DNA from: Oceanospirillaceae bacterium | GTDB lineage: Bacteria; Pseudomonadota; Gammaproteobacteria; Pseudomonadales; Balneatricaceae | Length of the DNA: 64,000 nucleotides | Reading direction: 5' to 3' | NCBI GenBank assembly: GCA_013373085.1 | Contig: JABXIM010000131.1 | Span: forward strand, 1 to 64,000 | Shown here: positions 14,237 to 22,808 of the stretch, in pieces | Position numbering within the stretch: the first letter of the stretch is position 1 | Layout of the letters: every line of letters starts with the position of its first letter | Program-made: the position numbers and the translations under genes | Notes under the pieces: generated by a model | What the model was told of the DNA's origin: nothing | Database searches by the model: none | The model's input: only the letters and a program-made list of their open reading frames with translations

Positions 14237-15070
14237 TTAGCCGCCTGATACCGCGGCCAGCCGCCGGGCTTCCCGCTCACTGAGCTTCTGCAGCACCCGA
14301 GAGACGGCGACGAAACCGAAACTGGCGGTCACGCATACTGAGGCGCCGAATCCACCGTCGCAATCCAGGCGGGTATTGCCGTCGCTCAGCGTCTTCTGCT
14401 GGCAGACGCTGCCGTCCGGCTGCGGATAGACCAGCTGCTCGGTGGAATAAACGCAGTCGACGCCGAACTTCTTCGATTTGCTGAAACCATAATGGCGGCG
14501 CAGGAAAGCCCGCACCTTGGCCGCCAGCGGGTCCTGTGAGGTCTTGCTCAGGTCCGCGATATCGATGCGGGTCGGGTCGGTCTGCCCCCCCGCGCCGCCA
14601 ACCGTGATCAGCGGTATCTTGTTGCGCTTGCAGTGCGCGATCAGGGCCGCTTTCTCCCGCAGGCTGTCGATGGCATCGACCACATAATCGTACTCGCCAC
14701 TGATCAGCTCGGCGATATTGTCCCGGGTGATAAAGTCTTCGATCAGCTGCACCTGGCACTCAGGGTTGATGTCCGCTATTCGCTCGGCCATCACTTCCAC
14801 CTTGGAACGGCCGATGGTCGCGTTCAGCGCATGGATCTGGCGGTTGGTATTGGTGACACAAACATCGTCGAGATCGATCAGTGTTATGCGGCCAATTGCC
14901 GTCCGCGCCAGCCCCTCGGCTACCCAGGAGCCGACCCCGCCGATACCGATTACACACACATGGCTGCGGCGATACAGCTCGACCGCATCATTGCCATATA
15001 ACCTCCGGCTGCCGCCGAAGCGATTGTCAAAGTCGCTGGACACCTGCTCTCGAGTCCCTTCAGAAATCAT
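14237..15070 (-). CDS. tcdA: tRNA threonylcarbamoyladenosine dehydratase TcdA
   Basis: A 277-residue E1-like (ThiF/MoeB/HesA superfamily) enzyme. TcdA uses ATP to dehydrate t6A37 of ANN-decoding tRNAs to the cyclic form ct6A. Visible features: the adenylate-binding glycine loop GIGGVGSWVAEGLAR (42-56), the acidic strand end LIDLDDV (64-70), NTNRQIHA (74-81), DYVVDAIDSLREK (128-140) and LDCDGGFGASVCVTASFGFVAVS near the end. Length and order match E. coli TcdA (formerly CsdL/YgdL). The start overlaps the end of the 72-residue gene by 11 bp, forming an operon with it and the pseudouridine synthase. The 3' end is partly duplicated just downstream. Confidence 0.95.
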   Translation of the reverse strand: MISEGTREQVSSDFDNRFGGSRRLYGNDAVELYRRSHVCVIGIGGVGSWVAEGLARTAIGRITLIDLDDVCVTNTNRQIHALNATIGRSKVEVMAERIADINPECQVQLIEDFITRDNIAELISGEYDYVVDAIDSLREKAALIAHCKRNKIPLITVGGAGGQTDPTRIDIADLSKTSQDPLAAKVRAFLRRHYGFSKSKKFGVDCVYSTEQLVYPQPDGSVCQQKTLSDGNTRLDCDGGFGASVCVTASFGFVAVSRVLQKLSEREARRLAAVSGG

Positions 15071-15278
15071 CGTCGGTCAGCTCGGTCACCACCGGCTGCC
15101 CGCATTGCCGGCAACGTCCCTCGATAAAGACGATCCCCTTGAGTACATACTCGACCGGATCGGTCATGCCGAGATTCGCCTGCTGGCAGTTATCGCACCA
15201 GGTATGCTCCAGAAACGCCAGTTTCTCGGCGTCATCGCGGGCCTCGAAGTCCCGCATCTGTCGTTCGTCCGTCATCAT
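15060..15278 (-). CDS. Small protein with two CxxC pairs, hypothetical
   Basis: A 72-residue acidic protein with CxxC at residues 28-31 (WCDNC) and 56-59 (CRQC), spacing typical of a zinc ribbon, and a short acidic end TELTDDDF. No enzymatic motif is seen. Two ATGs are possible: 15278, which overlaps the preceding stop as ATGA, or 15275, which sits better behind AGGAAA. It is locked between the pseudouridine synthase and tcdA by overlaps on both sides. The three-gene set suggests a role linked to RNA modification, but this is inference from position only. Confidence 0.8.
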   Translation of the reverse strand: MMTDERQMRDFEARDDAEKLAFLEHTWCDNCQQANLGMTDPVEYVLKGIVFIEGRCRQCGQPVVTELTDDDF

Positions 15279-16045
15279 TTTCCTGTCTTGTGGTTAACCG
15301 GCTGACCGCCGCTCTTGCCAGAGGATGACGCCTGGCACTGCTGCCCCACCGGCGCATGCGCCGAGGGCACCCGGGGCCAGGCCAGCGCCCATGGATCCTG
15401 CCAGGGCTCCAGCGCCGTACGGAATTCCCCTGTCAGGAAGCGCTCGCCGTCCTGAGGGTCGCCACGGTAGCGATAGCGCCGCCCGTTGAGCTCGAATCCC
15501 AGCATCCAGGCATGCAGGTAACCCCGCTCCTCCACCCGCTCCGTGCGCTCGTGGTAAACCTGATCGCCGATGATGGGAGCACCGAGACTCTTCAGCGCCA
15601 CGCGCAACTGATGGGTGCGCCCGGTGAGCGGACGCAGCAAAAAAAGGCGCTCGCCCTCACGAACCGAGGTACTGAAAAACTGCGTGATTGCGGGATTGAC
15701 GAGTGTTTTTGCCAGACGCCATCCGCCACGGCGCCCCCGGGTCATGTCGCCGCGCACCAGCCCCTGCTTGCGCGTCGGCTTGCGGTCGGACAGCGCGAGG
15801 TAGAACTTGTCGACCTGCCGGCTGCGGAACAGCTCCCCCAGCTGGGCCGCTGCTTTAGGATTGCGGGCGAACAGCATCAGGCCTGAGGTCATGCGATCGA
15901 GCCGGTGCACCATATGCAGCGACTCACCGCGGGCCTCCTCGAGCAACATCGCCAGACCGGCATCGCTCTGGTCCCGGTGAACCGATATCCCCGGGGCTTT
16001 GTCTATAACGAGAAATTCCGGCTGTTCATCGATCAGTCGATACAT
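15275..16045 (-). CDS. RluA-family pseudouridine synthase
   Basis: A 256-residue pseudouridine synthase of the RluA family without an N-terminal S4 domain. It opens with LIDEQPEFLVIDKAPGISVHRD, has the catalytic motif MVHRLDRMTSGLMLFA (Asp50 nucleophile), YLAL (motif III tyrosine) and LLRPLTGRTHQLRVAL with the family's structural Arg/His. Short stand-alone members such as this modify rRNA or tRNA, and the precise U target cannot be read from sequence. The C-terminus has a ~30-residue Ser/Gly/Gln-rich tail that is probably disordered. It is the first gene of an overlapping trio ending in tcdA. Confidence 0.92.
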   Translation of the reverse strand: MYRLIDEQPEFLVIDKAPGISVHRDQSDAGLAMLLEEARGESLHMVHRLDRMTSGLMLFARNPKAAAQLGELFRSRQVDKFYLALSDRKPTRKQGLVRGDMTRGRRGGWRLAKTLVNPAITQFFSTSVREGERLFLLRPLTGRTHQLRVALKSLGAPIIGDQVYHERTERVEERGYLHAWMLGFELNGRRYRYRGDPQDGERFLTGEFRTALEPWQDPWALAWPRVPSAHAPVGQQCQASSSGKSGGQPVNHKTGK

Positions 16046-16129
16046 GGACGTTGTGTCGCCATCAAGAGGAAATCGACGGGCACGCTGGCACCGCCGCCCA
16101 CAGCATAGCAGTCGCGGCCGGTTCCGTGG

Positions 16130-16834
16130 CTACCAGCCCATCTCCTGCTTGATAAAGGGAATGGTGATCTTGCGCTTGGCGCTGAGGGATGCACGGTCGA
16201 GACGCTCCAGCAGCTCGAACAGGTCGCCCATATCGCGACTGGCGTGATGGATCAGATAGCGCACCACTTCGGACGAAAGCTGGAAGCCACGCGCCCGTGC
16301 ACGCAGCTGCAGCGCGCGCTCCTTGTCCTCGTCCGGCAACGGGTGCAGCTGGAACACCATGCCCCAGCTCAGGCGAGACAGCAGGTCGGGCAGGTTTATC
16401 CCGAGCTGACGCGGGGCCCGGTCCGCCGCCACCACCAGCCGATTGTTCTGCGCCCGAATACGGTTGAAGAAGTGAAACAGCCCCTCTTCCCACAACCGGT
16501 TCCCGGCAATCAGCTGCACATCGTCGATACAGACAAGTTCGAGGTGCTCCATACCCTCGAGAATGCCCGGGCCAAGGTGCAACAGCTCCGACAGCGGCAG
16601 ATAGACGGCCGCACGCCGGAATGGCTCCGCCGCATGGCAGGCAGCCTGCAGCAGGTGCGTGCAGCCAACGCCGTGCGAGCCCCAGAGAAACAGCAGCAAC
16701 TCGCCCTGCCCCTCGGCGGCCTGCTTCAGCATGGCGCAGGGCAGACCATTGGCGCCGGTCATATAATTCTCGAAGCGCGCGTCATCACGTAACGAAACGC
16801 CCAGCGGTAGCTGGAAAGGTGCCGTGTTATTCAT
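16130..16834 (-). CDS. hda: DnaA regulatory inactivator Hda
   Basis: A 234-residue DnaA-like AAA+ protein. With the DNA-loaded beta clamp, Hda triggers ATP hydrolysis by DnaA and prevents over-initiation. The N-terminus FQLPLGVSL (residues 8-16) is the clamp-binding segment, SLRDDARFENY follows, Walker A is GSHGVGCTHLL (52-62), Walker B LVCIDDVQLI (100-109), and the sensor region RLVVAADRAPRQL (132-144). The canonical Walker A lysine is Cys58; Hda proteins often deviate here. I start at ATG 16834, giving the usual ~233-residue length; it overlaps the permease stop by 8 bp. The frame extends upstream to 16882 but that part is unlike the family. Confidence 0.95.
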   Translation of the reverse strand: MNNTAPFQLPLGVSLRDDARFENYMTGANGLPCAMLKQAAEGQGELLLFLWGSHGVGCTHLLQAACHAAEPFRRAAVYLPLSELLHLGPGILEGMEHLELVCIDDVQLIAGNRLWEEGLFHFFNRIRAQNNRLVVAADRAPRQLGINLPDLLSRLSWGMVFQLHPLPDEDKERALQLRARARGFQLSSEVVRYLIHHASRDMGDLFELLERLDRASLSAKRKITIPFIKQEMGW

Positions 16835-17924
16835 CCGGTTCTGTATCGTGCAATTCCACCTCGGCAACGGATGCCGAACCATACAGCGTGCTGCTCTTGT
16901 ATCCCCGGTGCAGATGGCGCAACAGCACCATGATCACCGCCGCCACCGGCAATGCCAGCAAAACCCCGACAAAGCCGAACAGCTGCCCCCCCGCCATGAT
17001 GGCAAAAATCACCGCCACCGGATGCAGACCTATGCGGTCGCCCACCAGCAGGGGGGTCAGCACCATACCCTCCAATGCCTGGCCGATGCCAAACACCACG
17101 GCAACCCACACCAGCACCGTCGGATCCTGGAACTGGATAAAGGCCGCGATACTGGCCGACAGGATGCCGACAATAAATCCCAGGTAGGGTACGATGCTGG
17201 CAAGGCCGGCCAGCATACCAATCAACAGCGCAATATCAAGCCCTACCAGCCAGAGACCTGATGCATAAATCGCGCCTAGTGCCACCATGACCAGCAATTG
17301 CCCCTTGATGAAAGCACCCAGTACCTCGTCGCATTCCCGCGCCCATAGGGAAACACGCGGCTCCAGATAGAGCGGTAGCAGTACCCGGATTCGCGCCATC
17401 ATGATGTCCCAGTCGCGCAGCAGATAGAACATCACCACCGGTATGAGCACCAAATTGGCCACCCAGGCCGCAACGGCGATACCGGACTTGGTCAGGCCGC
17501 CCGCGAGCTTCGCCATCAGGTTGCCGGTTTCCTGCCAGTTGCCCAGCAACAGCGTCTTGACGCTCGCCAGGTCCAGCGCCGACATATCGATCCCAAGAAA
17601 CGTCTCGATTTCCGGCATCAGTCGCTGCTCGAACAATTCGATAACGACCGGCACGCGATCGATCATGACCTGGATCTGGCGTCCGAGCTGCGGCAACAGA
17701 AGCAACACCGAAATCACCAGGATACTGGTCATGAGGATGAAGACCAGTACCACGCCTCCGGTGCGGCTCATGCGCCGCGCTTCGAGGCGATCGACGATCG
17801 GATCGAACAGATAGGCCAGCAGCCCGGCGACCAGAAACGGCGACAGTATCGGCGCCAGCAAATAAACCAGTACACCCAGCACCAGGGTGCAGATCAGCAA
17901 AAACCAGCGTTGCGACTCCGTCAT
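16827..17924 (-). CDS. AI-2E/PerM-family inner-membrane transporter
   Basis: A 365-residue integral membrane protein of the AI-2E exporter (PerM) family. It has two N-terminal spans (LLICTLVLGVLVYLLAPIL; FLVAGLLAYLFDPIVDRL), a third after the basic RRMSRTG loop, a soluble amphipathic stretch (QVMIDRVPVVIELFEQRL), then about five C-terminal spans including VPYLGFIVGILSASIAAF and GDRIGLHPVAVIFAIMAGGQLFGFVGVLLALPVAAV. Family members are variously linked to quorum-signal export, Na+/H+ exchange or permeability, so no substrate is assigned. It lies between the DUF2066 gene (ATGA overlap) and hda (8-bp overlap), the order seen in pseudomonads. Confidence 0.92.
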   Translation of the reverse strand: MTESQRWFLLICTLVLGVLVYLLAPILSPFLVAGLLAYLFDPIVDRLEARRMSRTGGVVLVFILMTSILVISVLLLLPQLGRQIQVMIDRVPVVIELFEQRLMPEIETFLGIDMSALDLASVKTLLLGNWQETGNLMAKLAGGLTKSGIAVAAWVANLVLIPVVMFYLLRDWDIMMARIRVLLPLYLEPRVSLWARECDEVLGAFIKGQLLVMVALGAIYASGLWLVGLDIALLIGMLAGLASIVPYLGFIVGILSASIAAFIQFQDPTVLVWVAVVFGIGQALEGMVLTPLLVGDRIGLHPVAVIFAIMAGGQLFGFVGVLLALPVAAVIMVLLRHLHRGYKSSTLYGSASVAEVELHDTEPDE

Positions 17925-18985
17925 TGCAACGCCTCCCCCACACTGTTCCAGCGATAATGCAGCAGTCCGGTCTCACCGGGCCGGGCTCCGCCGACCTGCG
18001 GCACTTCCTGCAGCCGCGACTCGAGGCGCAGCATTTCCTGTAGCCGCGCCACGCTGCCGTCCAGCTGCAGACGCAACTGCAGCCGCCCCTGCGAAAAGCG
18101 CTCCGGGAACACGGAGGACACGCCTTCCGTCTTGCGCAACAGGCTAACCAGTTGCAGGTAAACCGCCTGAGAGTCCACGCCCTCGACGTCCAGCACCAGC
18201 CCCCTCGGCCGGTAACTGAAAGACTGACGCGGCGCCCCGCCGAGCAACAGGCGGTCGGCTGTTCCGTCCGCCACCGCGGTCATCTGCGCCGCCAGTTCAC
18301 CTGTCGGAGCGAGGCGCTCGCTCGCGTCATCCGACAGCAGGCGAAACTCACTGGACCAGCCTCCGCCGGTGACGGCAATTCGCCCCATCAGTATCGCATC
18401 CGGACGGTAGCGGCGGGAGGCGTCACGCGCCTCGGCTTCGGGCAGATTCCACAGCGACTCCGGCGGCAGCGCCACCTGATCCTGCAAATCCAGCAGTGGC
18501 TGTTGCAGTGGCAACCCCCGCATACGGGCCTCACGCTCGAGTGCGACCAGCGCCGGATGCCCCGGCGGCGCAAAATCGAGCCGGCCTCCGTCGTCCAGCG
18601 CCAGCCAGAGCAACACCGCGGGGCGCTGAGTACCGGGGCCGCGGATACCTGCTTCATCCAGCAGCCGGTCCAGCGTCGGCGCGTCGAAGACCAGCTCGAG
18701 CCTCGCGCCGTCTTCCTGCGGGCGGAAACGATACTGACTCAGCAGCATCGGCGCCTGCGCCATGATTTCCGGATAGCCCGGGCGCGAGGCGATATCGCGC
18801 CGACCGCTCAGTTTGACCAGCACCTGTGCCAGTCCGTCGCGTGTCTGCTCCGGCGTTGGCTCGGCATTTACCTGCGCAACATCGAGTTCGGCGCTGTATA
18901 GACCGGACACCGTCAGCGCATGCACGGTTCCGGTGCAAAGCAGCGCCAGCAACGTGAATATCCCGAGAATCTTTCTGCAAATCAT
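17921..18985 (-). CDS. DUF2066 domain-containing exported protein
   Basis: A 354-residue protein with a Sec signal peptide (MICRKILGIFTLLALLCTGTVHA, cleavage after residue ~23) and a mature start LTVSGLYSAELDV typical of DUF2066 proteins. The block GLAQVLVKLSGRRDIASRPGYP (residues ~50-71) is the most conserved. Function of DUF2066 is unknown; it is placed upstream of the PerM-type gene and hda in many relatives. The ATG at 18985 is chosen because AAGGA precedes it and a signal peptide then starts at once; the frame is open to 19069. The gene overlaps the permease start by 4 bp. Confidence 0.88.
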   Translation of the reverse strand: MICRKILGIFTLLALLCTGTVHALTVSGLYSAELDVAQVNAEPTPEQTRDGLAQVLVKLSGRRDIASRPGYPEIMAQAPMLLSQYRFRPQEDGARLELVFDAPTLDRLLDEAGIRGPGTQRPAVLLWLALDDGGRLDFAPPGHPALVALEREARMRGLPLQQPLLDLQDQVALPPESLWNLPEAEARDASRRYRPDAILMGRIAVTGGGWSSEFRLLSDDASERLAPTGELAAQMTAVADGTADRLLLGGAPRQSFSYRPRGLVLDVEGVDSQAVYLQLVSLLRKTEGVSSVFPERFSQGRLQLRLQLDGSVARLQEMLRLESRLQEVPQVGGARPGETGLLHYRWNSVGEALQ

Positions 18986-19160
18986 GAGGAAGTCCTTCGC
19001 GCTCATGGATCGAAAACGAGTCCCGGCTGACTGTACCATAGATCCCCTATTCGAGATGCCACAGCGCAACGCCCGAAGCCCTTTCCCGCCGCGCCAAATC
19101 CAAGACCGTTTCAGCAGGCGAATAATTGCAGTCTCAATAGCCGCTCCCTGTGCAACCTGT

Positions 19161-19166
19161 TAGAAT
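19161..19166 (+). promoter_or_regulatory. Candidate extended -10 promoter of purM
   Basis: TG-T-TAGAAT is an extended -10 element on the plus strand, about 50 bp before the purM ATG, with no good -35. It lies in the 231-bp divergent gap with the DUF2066 gene. I could not find a clear PurR-type palindrome. Confidence 0.4.
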
Positions 19167-19216
19167 ACCGCCTTATTTTTCCGCACCATTCCAGTTGCTT
19201 AAAGGTTACCTGATAC

Positions 19217-20275
19217 ATGTCTACCGGTTCCGACAAAACTTCCCTGAGCTACAAAGACGCCGGCGTCGACATCGACGCGGGCAATGCCCTGGTCGAGCGC
19301 ATCAAGGGCGTTGCCAAACGGACGGCTCGTCCTGAGGTCCTCGGCGGTCTTGGTGGCTTCGGCGCGCTGTGCGAAATTCCGGCCGGTTACCGCCAGCCGG
19401 TACTGGTATCGGGTACCGACGGCGTCGGCACCAAGCTGCGCCTGGCGATGGATCTGAACAAGCACGACAGCATCGGCATCGATCTGGTGGCCATGTGCGT
19501 CAACGACCTCGTCGTCGCCGGCGCCGAGCCGCTGTTCTTCCTCGACTACTACGCCACCGGCAAACTGAATGTCGATACCGCCGCCGACGTCGTGACCGGC
19601 ATCGGTCTTGGCTGTGAACAGGCCGGCGCTGCGCTGGTCGGCGGCGAAACTGCCGAAATGCCGGGCATGTACGACGGCGATGACTACGACCTGGCAGGCT
19701 TCTGTGTCGGCGTGGTCGAAAAGGACGAGATCATCGATGGCAGCCGCGTCCAGACCGGCGACAACCTCATCGCTCTCGCTTCTTCCGGTCCGCACTCCAA
19801 CGGCTACTCGCTGATCCGCAAGATCATCGAGGTCAGCCAGGCCGAACTGACTCAGCCGATGGGCGACGCCACCCTGGCCGACGCCCTGATGGCGCCGACC
19901 CGCATTTACGTCAAGCCGCTGCTGCAGCTGATCAAAGAGAGCCAGGTCAACGCCCTGTCCCACATCACCGGTGGCGGCCTGCTGGAAAACATCCCGCGCG
20001 TCCTGCCGGCATCCGCCAAGGCTGTCATCAACACCGGCTCCTGGCAGCTTCCGCCGGTATTCCAGTGGCTGCAGGAACAGGGTAACGTCGAAGCCCGCGA
20101 AATGTACCGCACCTTCAACTGCGGCGTCGGCATGGTCATCGCCGTACCCGCGGAGCGCACCGACGAAGCGCTGGCTCTGCTGAACGGCGCCGGCGAGCAG
20201 GCCTGGGTCATCGGCCAGATCGAGAACGCCGCGGATGGCGAGGAGCAGGTCGAACTGCGCGGCCTGGAGGCCTGA
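19217..20275 (+). CDS. purM: Phosphoribosylformylglycinamidine cyclo-ligase (AIR synthetase)
   Basis: A 352-residue enzyme that closes the imidazole ring of FGAM with ATP to give AIR, step five of de novo purine synthesis. The opening [22 protein letters not shown] is the family signature; [17 protein letters not shown] (about residues 61-77) forms the ATP-binding glycine loop; [29 protein letters not shown] and [16 protein letters not shown] follow in the canonical order. Length is normal. purN follows after 2 bp, so the two are co-transcribed, as in most gammaproteobacteria. A weak AAAGG ribosome site sits upstream. Confidence 0.98.
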   Translation: MSTGSDKTSLSYKDAGVDIDAGNALVERIKGVAKRTARPEVLGGLGGFGALCEIPAGYRQPVLVSGTDGVGTKLRLAMDLNKHDSIGIDLVAMCVNDLVVAGAEPLFFLDYYATGKLNVDTAADVVTGIGLGCEQAGAALVGGETAEMPGMYDGDDYDLAGFCVGVVEKDEIIDGSRVQTGDNLIALASSGPHSNGYSLIRKIIEVSQAELTQPMGDATLADALMAPTRIYVKPLLQLIKESQVNALSHITGGGLLENIPRVLPASAKAVINTGSWQLPPVFQWLQEQGNVEAREMYRTFNCGVGMVIAVPAERTDEALALLNGAGEQAWVIGQIENAADGEEQVELRGLEA

Positions 20276-20277
20276 GG

Positions 20278-20925
20278 ATGGCAACCAAGCGGATTGTCGT
20301 GCTGATATCCGGCAGCGGCAGTAATCTGCAGGCACTGATCGATGCGACCGCCAGCGGTCGCATCGACGGGCGCATCGTTTCAGTGATCAGCAACCGTCCC
20401 GATGCCTTCGGCCTGGAGCGGGCCCGGCGCGCCGGCATCAAAGCCGAATCGCTGGATCACAAGACCTTCGCGTCACGCGAGACGTTCGACGCCGCGCTGC
20501 AGTCCCTGATCGACAGCCACGAGCCAGACCTGGTGGTGCTGGCCGGTTTCATGCGCATCCTGACACCCGAATTCGTCAGCCACTACCTGGGAAGGATGTT
20601 CAACATTCACCCCTCGCTGCTGCCCAGGTACAAGGGGCTGCAAACCCACCAGCGCGCGCTGGACGCCGGCGACGCCGAGCATGGCTGTACGGTGCACTTC
20701 GTCACCCCGGAACTGGACGGCGGCCCGCTGATCGTCCAGGCCGTGGTCCCGGTACAGGCCGGCGACGATGCCAACAGCCTGCAGCAGCGCGTTCACGAGC
20801 GGGAACACGAGATTTACCCATTGGCGGTGGAATGGTTCTGCGCCGACCGGCTGCGACTGCTGCCGCAGGGCGTCGAATTCGACGGCCACCCTCTGCCGGC
20901 AACCGGGCACCGCCTGGACGCCTGA
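20278..20925 (+). CDS. purN: Phosphoribosylglycinamide formyltransferase PurN
   Basis: A 215-residue GAR transformylase that moves the formyl group from 10-formyl-THF to GAR, step three of purine synthesis. It starts RIVVLISGSGSNLQALID with the phosphate-binding loop, then DLVVLAGFMRILTPEFV, the catalytic Asn and His in MFNIHPSLLPRYKG, and the catalytic Asp region in HGCTVHFVTPELDGGPLIVQ. It begins 2 bp after the purM stop. Length and motif order match E. coli PurN. Confidence 0.98.
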   Translation: MATKRIVVLISGSGSNLQALIDATASGRIDGRIVSVISNRPDAFGLERARRAGIKAESLDHKTFASRETFDAALQSLIDSHEPDLVVLAGFMRILTPEFVSHYLGRMFNIHPSLLPRYKGLQTHQRALDAGDAEHGCTVHFVTPELDGGPLIVQAVVPVQAGDDANSLQQRVHEREHEIYPLAVEWFCADRLRLLPQGVEFDGHPLPATGHRLDA

Positions 20926-20975
20926 ACCCAGACTGTCGTCCCGGACGCCCGGGATCCCTGACCATCGGAGAGACT

Positions 20976-21689
20976 ATGTACCGCTGGATTCGACAGTTCC
21001 TGTGCTGCAGCCTCGTTGCTGGCTGCAGTCTTGCCAACCCGACGCTGGCCGCGACCGAGCTGAAACCGTTCCGGGCCCTGTACGAGTCCCGGCTGGACAT
21101 CGGCATGCCGCTGCAGGTGGATGCCGTACGCGAACTGCGCCAGCAGGCCGACGGCCACTGGCTGCTGACCAGCACCGCCGACGCCGGCATCGCCGGTGTC
21201 CTCGAAAGCACCCACTTTCAAGTCGACAGCAACCGGATCGTGCCGCACGAATACCAGTACCACCGCAAGGTGCTTGGCAAATCGCGCGACGCCGTGCTGA
21301 GCTTCGACTGGCCAAACGGCCGCGTCACCAACAACGTCGACGACAAACCCTGGCATATGGATATCCCGCCCGGCACCCTCGACAAACTCGCCTACCAGAT
21401 GCAGCTGCGCCTGGATCTGCCGAGCGGGCAGCGCAAACTGCAGTACGCTGTCGCCGATGGCGGCTCGCTGAAGGAGTATGCATTCGAGGTTCTGGGCTCC
21501 GAAACCGTCAGCACGCCCGCCGGCGAATTCAACGCCATCAAGGTACAGCGCGATCGCGGCGACGACGCCAAGCGCGAAACCTATATCTGGTTTGCCCCTG
21601 ACCTCGACTACATGATCGTCAAGCTGTGGCAGATCGAAAGCGACGGCAAAGAAGTTCAACTGCTGCTGAAACAAATAGAGGCCCCATGA
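20976..21689 (+). CDS. DUF3108 domain-containing exported protein
   Basis: A 237-residue exported protein. The start MYRWIRQF at 20976 has GGAGAG upstream; the longer frame to 20832 overlaps purN and is rejected. Residues 1-27 are a signal sequence; LVAGC near 14-18 could be a lipobox, while LAA-TEL at about 27 could be a signal peptidase I site, so lipoprotein status is open. The mature part is beta-rich with the DUF3108 landmarks FRALYESRLDIGMPLQVDA, GLTS-like TSTADAGIAGVLESTHF and TVSTPAGEFNAIKVQRD, ending WFAPDLDYMIVKLWQIESDGKE. It is usually found after purMN and its role is unknown. Confidence 0.88.
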   Translation: MYRWIRQFLCCSLVAGCSLANPTLAATELKPFRALYESRLDIGMPLQVDAVRELRQQADGHWLLTSTADAGIAGVLESTHFQVDSNRIVPHEYQYHRKVLGKSRDAVLSFDWPNGRVTNNVDDKPWHMDIPPGTLDKLAYQMQLRLDLPSGQRKLQYAVADGGSLKEYAFEVLGSETVSTPAGEFNAIKVQRDRGDDAKRETYIWFAPDLDYMIVKLWQIESDGKEVQLLLKQIEAP

Positions 21690-21952
21690 GCACCAGTGAT
21701 TACAGCGACCGCCTGCATCAATACCTGCTGAAGCAGGAAGAAAGCACCGACGACGCCGACCGGCTGTTCTACAGCAGCTACCTGCTGGGACACCTGAGCC
21801 TGGCAGCCGCAGCAGATCCCGCTTCCGCGGAAAGACTGCAAAACGGCGTCGACGCCAGCCTCGATGACGCCTTCGCGGTCGATCACCTGAGCGACGCCGA
21901 CAAAGCCGGTATCCGCTCACTCTGGCAGGAAGCGCTGGCGGCGGCCGACTGA
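21686..21952 (+). CDS. YfcL-family protein
   Basis: An 88-residue acidic helical protein starting MSTSDYSDRLHQYLLKQEES. It contains the YfcL-family pattern LFYSSYLLGHLSLA and ends LSDADKAGIRSLWQEALAAA, parallel to E. coli YfcL (GYLRGHLTLA and a terminal L...W). Function is unknown. The ATG overlaps the DUF3108 stop by 4 bp, making it the fourth gene of the purM operon. No clear terminator separates it from the convergent gene ending 25 bp away. Confidence 0.85.
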   Translation: MSTSDYSDRLHQYLLKQEESTDDADRLFYSSYLLGHLSLAAAADPASAERLQNGVDASLDDAFAVDHLSDADKAGIRSLWQEALAAAD

Positions 21953-21977
21953 GGTTGCAGCTGTTACCCGGACGGGC

Positions 21978-22802
21978 TCAAAGCGCGCCCACTTCATAGT
22001 AAAAAGTGAAAAAACTGCGTCCCTGGCGATCACTGCCGCCGGATATATGGCCAAGGGGCGCGTCGCCGTAGCGCCCCAGCAGATCGCACAGCACCTCGCG
22101 CTCACAGCCCAGTCGGTCCGAAATCGCCAGCAACCGGGGCGCCGCATCGGCGAGACGCCGGCGACAGGGATAGAGGTTGAGATCGTATGAGCGACGCCCG
22201 CCCGCTGCGTCATCGACTTCCAGATAAACCAGCGAGCGATCGGGGACAGCCGCACAGGCCCAGATTACCAGCTCCGCCACGATTTCGCCCAATGCCCCCT
22301 GACGTCCTCGCAGCCGCTCCAGGATATCCAGGTGAGGCAATTTCGGCATGCAGACGTAGCGGTCCTCGACAAGCTTCTCAGGCTCGGCTTCCGGCCATTT
22401 GAGACCCAGATTCAGCAGTTCAGGCCCGATGTTTCCGTCGCGTACCCGCTGCACAAGCGCATCCCAGTATTCCAGATACAGCTTGCACAGCGTGCGATCG
22501 CCTTCCTGTTCGAAAGCGAACTGGATTTCGCTGGCGCCATCAAGACACTGCCGCAACCGAGCCTGTCCCGCAGCCCCCAGCCCGAACTCCCGCGCCAGCT
22601 CGAAAAACGCCTCGCGGGGTAACTCGCCGGCAGGTATTCCGAGCAGGAACCGCTCTGTCAGCAACTGCCCCTCTCGCAGTTTGCACGAGCGCTCACCGAC
22701 AGGCAGCAGGCCACGCCGGCGCAATTCCGCCAGCAGCCGCGCCCCTGCCCCGCTCTTCTTGGCCTGTGGGCCAATTGCGGCTGCGATGCTATGGCCTGGC
22801 AT
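21978..22802 (-). CDS. Hypothetical protein of the giant-protein export cluster
   Basis: A 274-residue soluble protein I do not recognise. It lacks a signal peptide and membrane spans. The N-terminal half is helical (ELRRRGLLPVGE, REAFFELAREFGLG). Three beta-like segments recur: FAFEQEGDRTLCKLYLEYWD near residue 95, SLVYLEVDDAAGGRRSYDLNLYP near 195, and ISGGSDRQGRSFFTFYYEVGA at the end. Alternating aromatic/hydrophobic strands of this kind suggest an alpha/beta barrel or repeated sheet, but no family can be named. It is the last gene of the minus-strand set that starts with the giant protein, 6 bp after the HlyD-type gene. By position it may be a cytoplasmic chaperone, targeting factor or modifying enzyme of the system. 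Confidence 0.75.
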   Translation of the reverse strand: MPGHSIAAAIGPQAKKSGAGARLLAELRRRGLLPVGERSCKLREGQLLTERFLLGIPAGELPREAFFELAREFGLGAAGQARLRQCLDGASEIQFAFEQEGDRTLCKLYLEYWDALVQRVRDGNIGPELLNLGLKWPEAEPEKLVEDRYVCMPKLPHLDILERLRGRQGALGEIVAELVIWACAAVPDRSLVYLEVDDAAGGRRSYDLNLYPCRRRLADAAPRLLAISDRLGCEREVLCDLLGRYGDAPLGHISGGSDRQGRSFFTFYYEVGAL

Positions 22803-22808
22803 GAGCGC

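Noticed and set aside
19199-20335. Minus-strand open frame opposite purM
   Set aside because: Shadow of a certain purM; no family features.
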